The notes beneath the pieces were generated by a model. That model ran no database searches. It was given only the letters and a program-made list of their open reading frames with translations, and was not told the origin of the DNA. A DNA stretch of 64,000 bases from Stieleria varia (GTDB lineage: Bacteria; Planctomycetota; Planctomycetia; Pirellulales; Pirellulaceae). Positions 46,534 to 54,727 of the stretch are shown here, one piece after another. A program made the position numbers and the translations under genes. Location of the stretch: positions 4,340,001 to 4,404,000 of the forward strand of contig NZ_CP151726.1 in the NCBI RefSeq assembly GCF_038443385.1, read 5' to 3'. Position 1 is the first letter of the stretch, and each line of letters begins with the position of its first letter.

Positions 46534-48147
46534 TCACTCGGAATCCCCAGGCTCCGCTCTCGCGACCGACGTCACCACCAGCAGGCACCCCAGGATCAGC
46601 CCCGAGACCGCCCCCATTGCTCCTCCGATGGCCAAGTGAGGTGACAGGGCGGGGTCAGACTGCTCGCCGGGCATCGCATCTTGCAAGATTTCGACGCGAG
46701 TCTCGGCAACCGGGGCAACCACCGGGATACTTTCCAGCCTCGCCAAGATTTGATCGCGGAGAGCCTCTTCTGTCGCGATCTCCTTGCGAATCCGCTGAGC
46801 TTCCTCCAAGACCCGCTGTTGCACTGCCACCGTCGCAGCGGCTTGTTCCGCCGCCAAGCGGACTGCTTTGAGCTCGTCGTCGACCTGTCGTTGCTCAGAC
46901 CGCAAGGCACTCAGAACGACAGAGACATCTTGATCGGGTCCTTTTGACTCGCCCTCCCCCGGATCGGATTGGCGAAATGGAGAGGCAGCCGCGGGCTCAG
47001 CGACCCCGGGCTCTGGACCCAACGGCGGCAACAGGTCCAATTTCATCCGCACGTCGCTCATCCGCAAATCGACCGCCTTGACCTGCGGATGCTGTGCACC
47101 GAACTGCTTCAACAAACGATCCTTTTCCACCTGCAGCGGGACCAGGTTTCTGCGCACCTCGTCGGCGACCTTTTGTCGCTCGGCAACTTTTTCCTGATAC
47201 GCTTTTTTCGCCTTCGCTAATTCAGCATCGCGTGTCCCCTGCTGTGGATCTCTCGCGTCTCTCCGATGTGAAACTTGCCCCAGTGCCGTCAAGACGATTT
47301 CGGCACTCGCACCTTGATTGATCAGCGACTCCACCCCACGCGACTTCGAACGCATGTCACCTTGTTCGGACACCAAGCTCTCAACGCGTGGCCTCAATTG
47401 ACGCAGTTGTTCCGCAGCAACGGACATAACCTCACCGTCCACAAGACTTGCGTCAGTGGGCACATCGAGCTCCGCCAACTGCTCTCTCAAGTCGACCAAT
47501 CGTTCACTCGGATACTGCAGCAGCTCACGCATGACATCAATGGATTGCTGCCAATCGGTCTGCGTCCCCTCTGTTGTAACGAACTTCTGAAATCCAACCG
47601 CGATCGCATTGGCCATCTGCTGACTGGAGGACGGCGTGTCGGCAAAACAATGCACGACGTAAACATTGCCCATCGAATTGGCGACGGGCGCGTCGATCCG
47701 CACCCGACCACTCTGGGATAAGACCGCTGCCAAGCTAGCCGACGTTTTCTGGGAGACTTGCTGCGCCTCCCGAATTTCGGAAAGCTTGCTTAACTCGCCG
47801 GCACTCACCGCCAAATCCACTACCCCTTGGCTCAAAAACAGCAACCGATCATCGCCAACTCCTTCTTCGCCAGCCCCTTCCGCTGAACCCTCCAGCCCCA
47901 CCACAGTCGCTGCCGCTTCGGTCGACGCTTGCTGCTGGCTGGATCCCGCAGCCACAGAGTCGTCGGTCGGTCGCGTCACATCGGATGAGCCACCAGGCCG
48001 AGAAACCTGAATGGTCGTCGAAGCATGAAAGCGAGGCTTCTTTTTGACGAACGCAAAGTAGCCGCCGCCGAGACCAACAACGCCGCCCAATACGCCCCAC
48101 GCAACAATGGAAAGCAGGCTGGATAGGAAAGTCTTGGGCGCGCTCAC
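46534..48147 (-). CDS. Wzz/chain-length-determinant-like protein without kinase domain
   Basis: 537 residues from a GTG at 48147 (VSAPKTFLSSLLSIVAWGVLGG); the upstream frame to 48219 lacks a good start. N-terminal membrane helix (about 10-30), an extracytoplasmic Wzz-type beginning (FHASTTIQVSRPGG), and long coiled-coil stretches (about 210-270, 320-380 with AELAKAKKAYQEKVAERQKVADEVRRNLVPLQVEKDRLLKQFG, and 430-500). A C-terminal membrane helix (AIGGAMGAVSGLILGCLLVVTSVA) closes the protein. This two-helix, coiled-coil layout is that of polysaccharide co-polymerases, which set chain length for Wzy polymerases. There is no P-loop after the last helix. It is the second such protein in the locus; the autokinase is at 55920. 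Confidence 0.82.
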   Translation of the reverse strand: MSAPKTFLSSLLSIVAWGVLGGVVGLGGGYFAFVKKKPRFHASTTIQVSRPGGSSDVTRPTDDSVAAGSSQQQASTEAAATVVGLEGSAEGAGEEGVGDDRLLFLSQGVVDLAVSAGELSKLSEIREAQQVSQKTSASLAAVLSQSGRVRIDAPVANSMGNVYVVHCFADTPSSSQQMANAIAVGFQKFVTTEGTQTDWQQSIDVMRELLQYPSERLVDLREQLAELDVPTDASLVDGEVMSVAAEQLRQLRPRVESLVSEQGDMRSKSRGVESLINQGASAEIVLTALGQVSHRRDARDPQQGTRDAELAKAKKAYQEKVAERQKVADEVRRNLVPLQVEKDRLLKQFGAQHPQVKAVDLRMSDVRMKLDLLPPLGPEPGVAEPAAASPFRQSDPGEGESKGPDQDVSVVLSALRSEQRQVDDELKAVRLAAEQAAATVAVQQRVLEEAQRIRKEIATEEALRDQILARLESIPVVAPVAETRVEILQDAMPGEQSDPALSPHLAIGGAMGAVSGLILGCLLVVTSVARAEPGDSE

Positions 48148-48382
48148 ACGATTACCAAAATAAAGGAAAAACAGATTCAATCGTTTAACGCCAAGCCGCA
48201 GGCGACATCGCCCCGTCATCCGTGCGCCGATGGGCTAGCCACGGGCATTGCAAGGGATGTCTGCCGATCGATGTACGTGGAAGTAGCAACTTGATTTACG
48301 TTGGAAATGAGGACGCTGCCGTTTGGTACATCAGCCGCGACGCGATCGAGAATGTCCGGCCTAGAACGACGTCACAGAACAT

Positions 48383-48458
48383 GGCTCCCCTCTCCCCGCA
48401 AAGTAAGGCAAGTGCTGCTTGCCTTACTTTGTGGGGAGAGGGGCTGGGGGTGAGGGGC
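48383..48458. repeat. GGGGAGAGGGG palindrome, copy 2
   Basis: GGCTCCCCTCTCCCCGCAAA and its inverted partner enclose AAGTAAGGCAAG / CTTGCCTTACTT, giving a long hairpin, followed by GGGCTGGGGGTGAGGGG. Part of the 630-bp non-coding gap 48148-48777. Confidence 0.8.
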
Positions 48459-48555
48459 TGAAACCGATCGAAACTGATGATCTGATTCACTATGAAATTG
48501 TCTGCGTGGTATCTCAAACCTACTCTTCGGCAAGCATACTTGCCAGTACACGTTG

Positions 48556-48630
48556 CCCCCTCACCCCCAGCCCCTCTCCCCCAAATCCTGGCTCGCTTAG
48601 GCTCGCCAGCATTTGAGGGAGAGGGGAGCC
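48556..48630. repeat. GGGGAGAGGGG palindrome, copy 3 (inverted)
   Basis: CCCCTCACCCCCAGCCCCTC and later GAGGGAGAGGGGAGCC enclose a centre with GGCTCGCTTAGGCTCGCC. It is oriented opposite to copy 2, 98 bp away. A remnant of the CGATAGCGTCCGGTTC repeat follows near 48721. Nothing else is seen in this gap. Confidence 0.75.
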
Positions 48631-48777
48631 ATCATTTTTTTTGAACGCACCTCTAGTCGCTCACTTGCGCGACGAGCTGGTAGTTTGTCGACGATTCGTC
48701 GACCTAAGCCGGAGGGGCTCGATAGCGTCCGGTTCACCCGGCGAAATCTCAGGCCCGCGGCTGCCGTCCGATCACTC

Positions 48778-51171
48778 TCATTTCTCCGACTCCAGCCGAC
48801 GGCGAACGTCTTGAATCCATTGTATCGTGTCTCCGCCGGGATAGACAGCGGCGAGCCGTTCCAGCTGACGCAGTGTCTCGGCATTGCGGCACCGTAGCGT
48901 TGCTGCTTGCTCCAGCAACACTTGACTGGACGCACTGGCTTGCGGATGCACCATGTCCAACTCCAGCAACATGATTCGCGCTCGATCGTCCAGCGGACAC
49001 AGCATCAACGCCGCCATCGCATGCTCCCTCGCCTGCAACCAAACGTTCACATCCTGCGTCGGCAAGATCAAGCTTTCGATGGCAACTCCTGTCGGTTGAC
49101 CGAACCGGTGGTACGCGCGTCGGACATTCCTGGGAGAAACCCACCGCGTCGCGTCCTTTGCCGCAACCTGCTCGGTTTCGATCAAATAAATCGCGCCCAG
49201 ACGACGCTGCTGTGCAATCATCAACTGCGCCAACACCAAGTGAGCTTCCGAGTGACGCGGAGACCGCCTCAAAACCGTCTGCACATCCTCGATCGCTACC
49301 TCAAAATCCGGTAAATCGCTCGCGTTGTACTTCAAGTATCGATCGTGCATCAAACTCGCTCGCTGAACGACCGCGCTGTCACGCAAGTCCAACGCAGCCC
49401 AGTAGAGACCGACCGACAGCACCACCAACGCTGCGGCGCCAACCAACCAAGAAGCACCCCGTAATGGGATTCGCCAGAATTCCCGCCCCTCCCGTAGCCG
49501 GATTCGCCTGAATCCCCCTCGCACCGACTCAGCTGCATCATTCCCCGTCCCCATTTCCAACGCGTCATCATCTCCAGCTTCGCTCCTCGCTTCACTGATT
49601 CTTCCTCCAACCTCACCGTCGATTCCCACCAGCGCACCGCACAACACTGCAACGGTCAACAGCAGCGGCGGCTGCAGGATCCCAAAGTCAAAACTTTGGG
49701 TCACCAAAGTCGCAGGCAAAATGAATGTCATCGTCGTCGTCAGTGCGGCGACATCGGTCGCGCGCGAAGGCGACACAAACGCGTTTGGCAACATCTGTCG
49801 GCGAAGTACTCGGATGAATGAGACGAGGCCGGTCACCAGCAAAGCCCAAAGCCAAACGCCGCCTTCGACCAACCATTCGACGTGCATCCCATCGGCATTG
49901 ACAAACCAAGGATGACCGCTGCTTTGCTGATACGGCAGATAAGCAAATCGGTAGCTCCCCAGCCCCGATCCCATCCAAAGGTAATGCCATGCCGCACGCA
50001 ATCCGTCCTGCCAGTGACGCAGTCGTGGATCGTTCAGTGCGTTGCCATCGGTCAACGTTTGCAGACGCTGCTCCGTACGGTCTTGGATCCCCAGCCCGCT
50101 GAGTAAAAACCAAGCAACGGCGACGACGACGGTCCCCAGCAGGATTTGATTGACAATGGCCCCCCGCTTCAACTTGGTCAGCCCCAGCACCCCAAATCCG
50201 GCCAACATCCCCAACGCACCGCCTCGCGACTGACTGCCCAGCACCCCAGCAGCCAGCAAAGTGACCAATAGCACGACCGCGACCGCTCGCCAATCATTGA
50301 TCCACTGAATCAAGTGCCGTCGTTTTCTGCCAGCGCTCGACCAACCGGTGCGACCAGCGATCATGGCCAACCCACCCAAGGCACATCCCAGGGAGAGGTT
50401 GAGGTAACCCGCGCCGGTGTTGTTGTTGACGAAGGGACCGAACGGATCGTGCGCACCGACCGGAGAAATGATCAACCTTTGCCGCAACTCGACCTCGGAG
50501 TCCCTCGCCAGCCTCAAGGAATCGGCTAGTCCAAAGAACGAAAAAACTCCTCCCGCCAGAGCAGTCCCCAAGATCACCAGCCTCACGCACCGCGGTCGCG
50601 ACACACACATCGCCCCCAACCAACATGCGATTCCAAAGAATGCGGGAACGGACAGGGCGTTGCGAGTGAATGTCGGCGCAACACTGATCGATGCCCCGCT
50701 GCGTTGAGCCAAGTTGCCAGCGACATCCAACTTCGCCGCTCCTGCTTCCATGACCAACGTCTCAGGTATGCCCCTCCACGCCTCTGCGGAGCCCGCCGAC
50801 ATCAGATCCAACGCCCACCAAGGCAGCGAACAGCACTGAAAAAGTGCAAACAGCCAAACCAGCATCGCCAACGTGACCGGCAATGGAATGCGCAAGCCGC
50901 GTCGGGAACGCTGCCCTGACTTAGAAAAACTGCCTGCCCCCGAGAAATCGTCGGTTGCCGCTTGTTCGTTTCGACGCCCCCACCACGACAATAACCCGAC
51001 AGGCACTAGTCCCAACAGCGCAAACGCGACAACGGCCTGTGTGATCAAGTACCCGCCGCCGTCATCCCACGCAGACCAAATCGCTATCGAAGTCAGCCCC
51101 AATGCCACCAGCCAACAAAACGCATTCGCCACACGGCCCCAGACGCTCGCCGATCCAGCGAGTCGCGACAC
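48778..51171 (-). CDS. O-antigen ligase/polymerase-like membrane protein with C-terminal TPR-like region
   Basis: 797 residues from a GTG at 51171 (VSRLAGSASVWGRVANAFCWLVAL). The frame is open to an ATG at 51258, but those 29 codons lie within or beside a repeat element. About ten to twelve membrane helices occupy residues 10-500. O-antigen-ligase (Wzy_C/RfaL-like) features are visible: FGPFVNNNTGAGYLNLSLG, the SRGGALGMLAGFGVLG segment, and GMHVEWLVEGGVWLWALLVTGL. A final helix (LVGAAALVVLSVGLYWAAL) precedes a ~200-residue helical TPR-like tail (SEAHLVLAQLMIAQQRRLGAIYL...). It probably polymerises or transfers polysaccharide at the outer face of the inner membrane. Positions 49456-49483 contain a dispersed repeat inside the reading frame. 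Confidence 0.85.
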   Translation of the reverse strand: MSRLAGSASVWGRVANAFCWLVALGLTSIAIWSAWDDGGGYLITQAVVAFALLGLVPVGLLSWWGRRNEQAATDDFSGAGSFSKSGQRSRRGLRIPLPVTLAMLVWLFALFQCCSLPWWALDLMSAGSAEAWRGIPETLVMEAGAAKLDVAGNLAQRSGASISVAPTFTRNALSVPAFFGIACWLGAMCVSRPRCVRLVILGTALAGGVFSFFGLADSLRLARDSEVELRQRLIISPVGAHDPFGPFVNNNTGAGYLNLSLGCALGGLAMIAGRTGWSSAGRKRRHLIQWINDWRAVAVVLLVTLLAAGVLGSQSRGGALGMLAGFGVLGLTKLKRGAIVNQILLGTVVVAVAWFLLSGLGIQDRTEQRLQTLTDGNALNDPRLRHWQDGLRAAWHYLWMGSGLGSYRFAYLPYQQSSGHPWFVNADGMHVEWLVEGGVWLWALLVTGLVSFIRVLRRQMLPNAFVSPSRATDVAALTTTMTFILPATLVTQSFDFGILQPPLLLTVAVLCGALVGIDGEVGGRISEARSEAGDDDALEMGTGNDAAESVRGGFRRIRLREGREFWRIPLRGASWLVGAAALVVLSVGLYWAALDLRDSAVVQRASLMHDRYLKYNASDLPDFEVAIEDVQTVLRRSPRHSEAHLVLAQLMIAQQRRLGAIYLIETEQVAAKDATRWVSPRNVRRAYHRFGQPTGVAIESLILPTQDVNVWLQAREHAMAALMLCPLDDRARIMLLELDMVHPQASASSQVLLEQAATLRCRNAETLRQLERLAAVYPGGDTIQWIQDVRRRLESEK
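49456..49483. repeat. 28-bp dispersed repeat within the coding region
   Basis: Exact inverted copy of 44972-44999. In the protein it encodes REFWRIPLRG just before the last membrane helix. The preceding RIRLRE is encoded by a partial second copy (GGATTCGCCTGAATCCC, about 49499). Confidence 0.85.
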
Positions 51172-51189
51172 GTCAGCGGGCCTTTGACC

Positions 51190-51277
51190 GGACTGCTCAA
51201 AGATTAGTGTTGACACTGCTATTTTTATCAATGTTTTTGTTCCACCTATCGCAATCAAAGTGAGCCTCAGGCACTAG
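51190..51277. mobile_element. Left part of 230-bp-type MITE, interrupted by IS1380
   Basis: GGACTGCTCAAAGATTAGTG and the following TTGACACTGCTATTTTTATC match the left ends at 37321 and 58301. The element continues to AGGCACTAG, where the insertion sequence begins, and resumes at 53011 with CTAGCCGTGGGCCGGCACCA. Confidence 0.85.
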
Positions 51278-53010
51278 CCCGGATATTGCATCCGAAAATT
51301 TGTTTCCCCCTATAGCGCAAGAGCCTTAGTCCTGGTATGCATTGGAGTTACAACACTTCACACATCCCAAGCCCAAGGCTCTCGGCAATGACAAAGCGTA
51401 ATCGAAAACGAGCTGCACTGAAACGCCTCCGTCGCCAAGCTGTCGAGTTTGATTTTGATGGCGGAACGCTCACGTCCGACGCCGGATTGCTACTGCTTCG
51501 CGAAGTCGATCAACGACTCGGCCTGATCCGCCGAGTCGACGCTTGTATTGCCGATCCACGCGATCCTATCTACACCGCACATCCGCAGGCCGAGATCCTG
51601 ACCAGTCGTATCTTTGGAATTGCGGCAGGCTACGAGGACGGCAACGATCACGCCCACTTGCGGCATGATGCAGCCTTTCAAGTCGCTGCCGGACGCACGC
51701 CTGCACAGAATGACTATGACAGCGACGAACACGTTCCTTTGGCCAGTCCGTCAACGCATTCACGTTTCGAAAATCGTGTCGATCGCAAAGCGATGCTGGC
51801 TATCCACGAAGAAATCGTAAACACCTTTCTGGACAGCTACGAGAAACCGCCCGAAGAAATCACCTTGGACTATGATGCCACAGATGATCCGACGCACGGC
51901 AATCAAGACAAAAACTACTTCAATGGATTCTACGACGGCCACTGTTTTCTGCCGCTGTACGTGTTCTGTGGCTATCAGTTGCTCGTCGCCTACCTACGTC
52001 CCAGCAGTTTTGGCGCAGCCCATCACGCTCGCGCGGTGACCAAACTGCTGGTTCAAAAGATTCGTTCGCGATGGCCGGAGACGAAAATCATTTTACGTGG
52101 CGATGGCGGATATTCTGATGAAAGACTCATGCGTTGGTGCGATAAAAACGACGTCTACTATGTCTTCGGATTGCCCAAGAACAACGTCTTGATCCGCAAT
52201 ATTGCCTGCGAAATGACCCGTGCTCGACTTGAGCATTTGAAATTTAAATCCACGCGAACGCTTTTCAAATGGTTCCGTTATCGCACTCAGGAAACATGGG
52301 ACCGTCATCGCTGGGTTCTCGGCAAGGCGGAGCACGGCGACAAGGGAGCCAACCCGCGTTTCGTCGTGACAAACCTGCCCAGTGCCCAAGGGATCGTCGA
52401 GCCGACTTATCATCGCCCTCGCGTGGACGGCAAACAGGTTCGACAAATCCTCGATCCTGGAACGATCTGCAGTGTTGCTTGGAACCCGAAGGATTTCTAT
52501 CGAGAACGTTATTGTCAGCGTTGTGAAATGGAGAATCGGATCAAGGAACAACAGATGTGTTTGTTTGCCGATCGAACCAGCTGCACAGACTTCATGGCCA
52601 ATCAGTTTCGTTTGATTCTGTCGTCGTTGGCGTATGTGTTGGTCGACGGAATCCGCCGGTTGGCACTTCAGGGCACTACACATGCTCGGATGCGTGTGGA
52701 TACGATCCGCTTGCGTCTGTTCAAGATTGCCGCGCGAGTGCGCGTGACTTGTCGGCGAGTGATTTTTCACCTTCCGACTCACTGCCCTAGCGCGAGTCTC
52801 TTTAACGAAGTCATGGCGCGTCTTTGCCGAAGCGACTAAGGGCGGCAACCCTCGAGGAAAACGCAACCACGAAGCGAATCATTCGCTTGGGGGAGGGGGG
52901 GCCTTCTGCGCGGCGCTGCGAAAGCCCCCATCAAAATCAAATCATTTCCCAAAAGCGGACGTATCGAACTCGCAACCCCGCGTCAATAACCGATGGATGC
53001 AATATCCGGG
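51278..53010 (+). mobile_element. IS1380-family insertion sequence, complete with 4-bp target duplication
   Basis: 1733 bp. Perfect 16-bp terminal inverted repeats: CCCGGATATTGCATCC (51278-51293) and GGATGCAATATCCGGG (52995-53010). Both sides are flanked by CTAG (51274-51277 and 53011-53014). The joined flanks restore the CTAGCCGTGGGC of the host repeat, which shows the insertion point. A single transposase gene fills it. Confidence 0.92.
51388..52839 (+). CDS. IS1380-family transposase
   Basis: 483 residues from the ATG at 51388 (MTKRNRKRAALKRLRRQAVEFDFDGG); an ATG at 51337 is also in frame. Family features in order: VEFDFDGGTLTSDAGLLLLREVD at the start, then PQAEILTSRIFGIAAGYEDGNDH, first acidic residue in ITLDYDATDDPTHG, second in TKIILRGDGGYSDERLMRWCD, and the C-terminal region with RYCQRCEMENRIKEQQMCLFADRTSC, which holds the YREK-like Glu. 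The gene appears intact, with no frameshift. The first 110 bases of the IS upstream of the gene should carry its promoter. Confidence 0.95.
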   Translation: MTKRNRKRAALKRLRRQAVEFDFDGGTLTSDAGLLLLREVDQRLGLIRRVDACIADPRDPIYTAHPQAEILTSRIFGIAAGYEDGNDHAHLRHDAAFQVAAGRTPAQNDYDSDEHVPLASPSTHSRFENRVDRKAMLAIHEEIVNTFLDSYEKPPEEITLDYDATDDPTHGNQDKNYFNGFYDGHCFLPLYVFCGYQLLVAYLRPSSFGAAHHARAVTKLLVQKIRSRWPETKIILRGDGGYSDERLMRWCDKNDVYYVFGLPKNNVLIRNIACEMTRARLEHLKFKSTRTLFKWFRYRTQETWDRHRWVLGKAEHGDKGANPRFVVTNLPSAQGIVEPTYHRPRVDGKQVRQILDPGTICSVAWNPKDFYRERYCQRCEMENRIKEQQMCLFADRTSCTDFMANQFRLILSSLAYVLVDGIRRLALQGTTHARMRVDTIRLRLFKIAARVRVTCRRVIFHLPTHCPSASLFNEVMARLCRSD

Positions 53011-53187
53011 CTAGCCGTGGGCCGGCACCACTGTCGCAATTAAAGTGAGCCTCAGGCGCTAGCCGTGGGCCGGCACCACTGTCGCAATTAAAGTGAGCCT
53101 CAGGCGCTAGCCGTGGGCCGGCACTGTCGCAATCAAAGTGAGCCTCAGGCGCTAGCCGTGGGCCGGCACCACAATACGCCTCAAGCA
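53011..53187. repeat. Right part of the interrupted MITE with 45/48-bp tandem units
   Basis: CTGTCGCAAT begins at 53031, 53079 and 53124 (steps of 48 and 45 bp), each followed by AAAGTGAGCCTCAGGCGCTA. This is the same unit as the 63-bp array at 37.4-37.7 kb, with part deleted. It ends next to the CTAG-flanked MITE copy 2. Confidence 0.85.
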
Positions 53188-53320
53188 CTAGTGCATCGTC
53201 CAGTCTTAGAACGTGGGTTCGGTAGATGAGCCGTTTTGGCGTTAGCCACGGTTTTCGTGACACAACCGTGGCTAACGCCAAAACGGCTAACCCCAAAATC
53301 AAGACCGGATGATGCACTAG
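53188..53320. mobile_element. CTAG-flanked MITE (TGCATCRTCC), copy 2
   Basis: 133 bp between CTAG at 53188-53191 and 53317-53320. Same ends and central palindrome as copy 1 (46381), inverted and nearly identical. It lies 177 bp from the IS1380 right end. Confidence 0.88.
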
Positions 53321-54264
53321 CCCGAATTATTTATGCGGATGTTTGATTTTAGCGCAAGCAGATTCTCGACAATGAGTTACGTCACCGCCAGGAAATGCAG
53401 TGTTTTTCACAACCCGACGCGTAAGCGAGGGATTCACCGAGTATAGGCAGAAATCCCATGTGAAAGGAATTCTGGCGAATCCCACTACCAAGCAGCAGAC
53501 AAATCCGTACCTGTCGTAGTGGACGAGGTCACGAGTCCCCGCAACTGACATCGTCAGAAATCCCATACGAAGGGAATTCTGGCAAATTTCACTACGGCGA
53601 TTTTCCAAACAACCCAATGTCCAGGCATCCAGAAAAAACAAAGACGCGGGCTTCATCGCCTCCTCAGACCACCCCGACACCCCCTACCCTGCTTCAGGGC
53701 TGTGTACTCACCGCATCAAAAATAAAGCAGGGTGCGCCTGTGCACTAGGCTTCTGTGCCCCACCGCTCACTGCCGGACCTTGCGGGGGGTATAGGGTTGT
53801 GAATTTGCCCCTTCAACGCCTTTTAGGTGCCGGCGAGATGGTTCAAGAGCAGCCTCGTGACGGCCAGGTCTTGTCATCGTTAGCTATCAGATGCTGCACA
53901 CCCCAAGAGCTTATCTTTCGCTTTTTCCCCTCAAATCATTGACGATTCCATTGCCTCTGCATAGATTAGCTCGACCTCGTGCGTTTTACAGACTCGATCA
54001 GAATGTGTTCGTGTCACCCTGCCGAGTTCGATAATAGAAGCACCCCCCGATTGTTCACGATTCTAAGAATTTGAACATTTTTTTGGGTACAGGCAAGGTG
54101 TTTGCGGAATAACCGTTCTGATCCCTAAATGTGGTTGCCGTCTCAATATGAGACGTCACCCAGATGGACGAAGTCTGCGCAAACCGAGGGCCAGTGAAGA
54201 TAGATAGGTCAGGTAGGTTGGCTTTCCATTCCCGCGCCTGACGGATGAGCAGCGATGAACGACG
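53321..54264. other. Unique non-coding stretch upstream of the exosortase
   Basis: About 0.94 kb without a credible gene. The first 280 bp hold diverged repeats (AAGGAATTCTGGCGAATCCC at 53465, GTAGTGGACGAGGTCACGAG at 53517). From about 53680 the DNA looks unique and more AT-rich than its surroundings. It contains a 9-bp perfect stem ACCCTGCTT / AAGCAGGGT (53686-53694, 53725-53733). It could be a long leader, a structured RNA or a decayed gene. Confidence 0.5.
53939..53967 (+). promoter_or_regulatory. Candidate sigma-70 promoter
   Basis: TTGACG (53939-53944), a 17-bp spacer, and TAGATT (53962-53967). Spacing is optimal; the hexamers match consensus at 5/6 and 4/6. It points toward the exosortase, whose start is about 760 bp further, so a transcript from here would have a long leader crossing MITE copy 3. 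Confidence 0.3.
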
Positions 54265-54476
54265 CTAGTGCATCGTCCAGTCTTAGAACGTGGGTTCGGT
54301 AGATGAGCCGTTTTGGCGTTAGCCACGGTTTTCGTGACACAACCGTGGCTAACGCCAAACGGCTAACCCCAAAATCAAGTAGATGAGCCGTTTTGGCGTT
54401 AGCCACGGTTTTCGTGACACAACCGTGGCTAACGCCAAACGGCTAACCCCAAAATCAAGACCGGATGATGCACTAG
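54265..54476. mobile_element. CTAG-flanked MITE (TGCATCRTCC), copy 3 with internal duplication
   Basis: 212 bp between CTAG at 54265-54268 and 54473-54476. Ends are as in copies 1 and 2, but the 80-bp palindromic core (starting TAGATGAGCCGTTTTGGCGT) is present twice in tandem. Confidence 0.88.
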
Positions 54477-54540
54477 AAATACTCTTGCACAGGCTCATGA
54501 TCATCCACGTCAGAAAACGCCCGCATGAGGCGAAACCCTC

Positions 54541-54680
54541 CAAGTACGTCAGTCTTTCCAGACTGACCCGCCCCCCAAGTACGTCAGTCTTTCCAGGCTG
54601 ACCCGCCCCTCAAGTACGTCAGTCTTTCCAGACTGACTCACCCCCCTGAAATGTCAGCCAAGAAGGGCTGACGTACAAAG
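54541..54680. repeat. REP hairpin cluster upstream of the exosortase
   Basis: Three tandem copies of AAGTACGTCAGTCTTTCCAG followed by ACTGACCCGCCCC-like spacers, then one inverted hairpin TGTCAGCCAAGAAGGGCTGA. The middle copy ends in GCTGAC instead of ACTGAC. The cluster ends about 45 bp before the exosortase start. Confidence 0.85.
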
Positions 54681-54727
54681 CACTCCCCGCTCGGCAAAAA
54701 CACAAGACTCACTGGTGATCCGTCACA

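Noticed and set aside
53321..54264. Possible 6S, SRP or RNase P RNA in the unique non-coding stretch
   Set aside because: I looked for the conserved cores (e.g. the SRP tetraloop context and the RNase P GAGGAAAGTC block) and did not find them.
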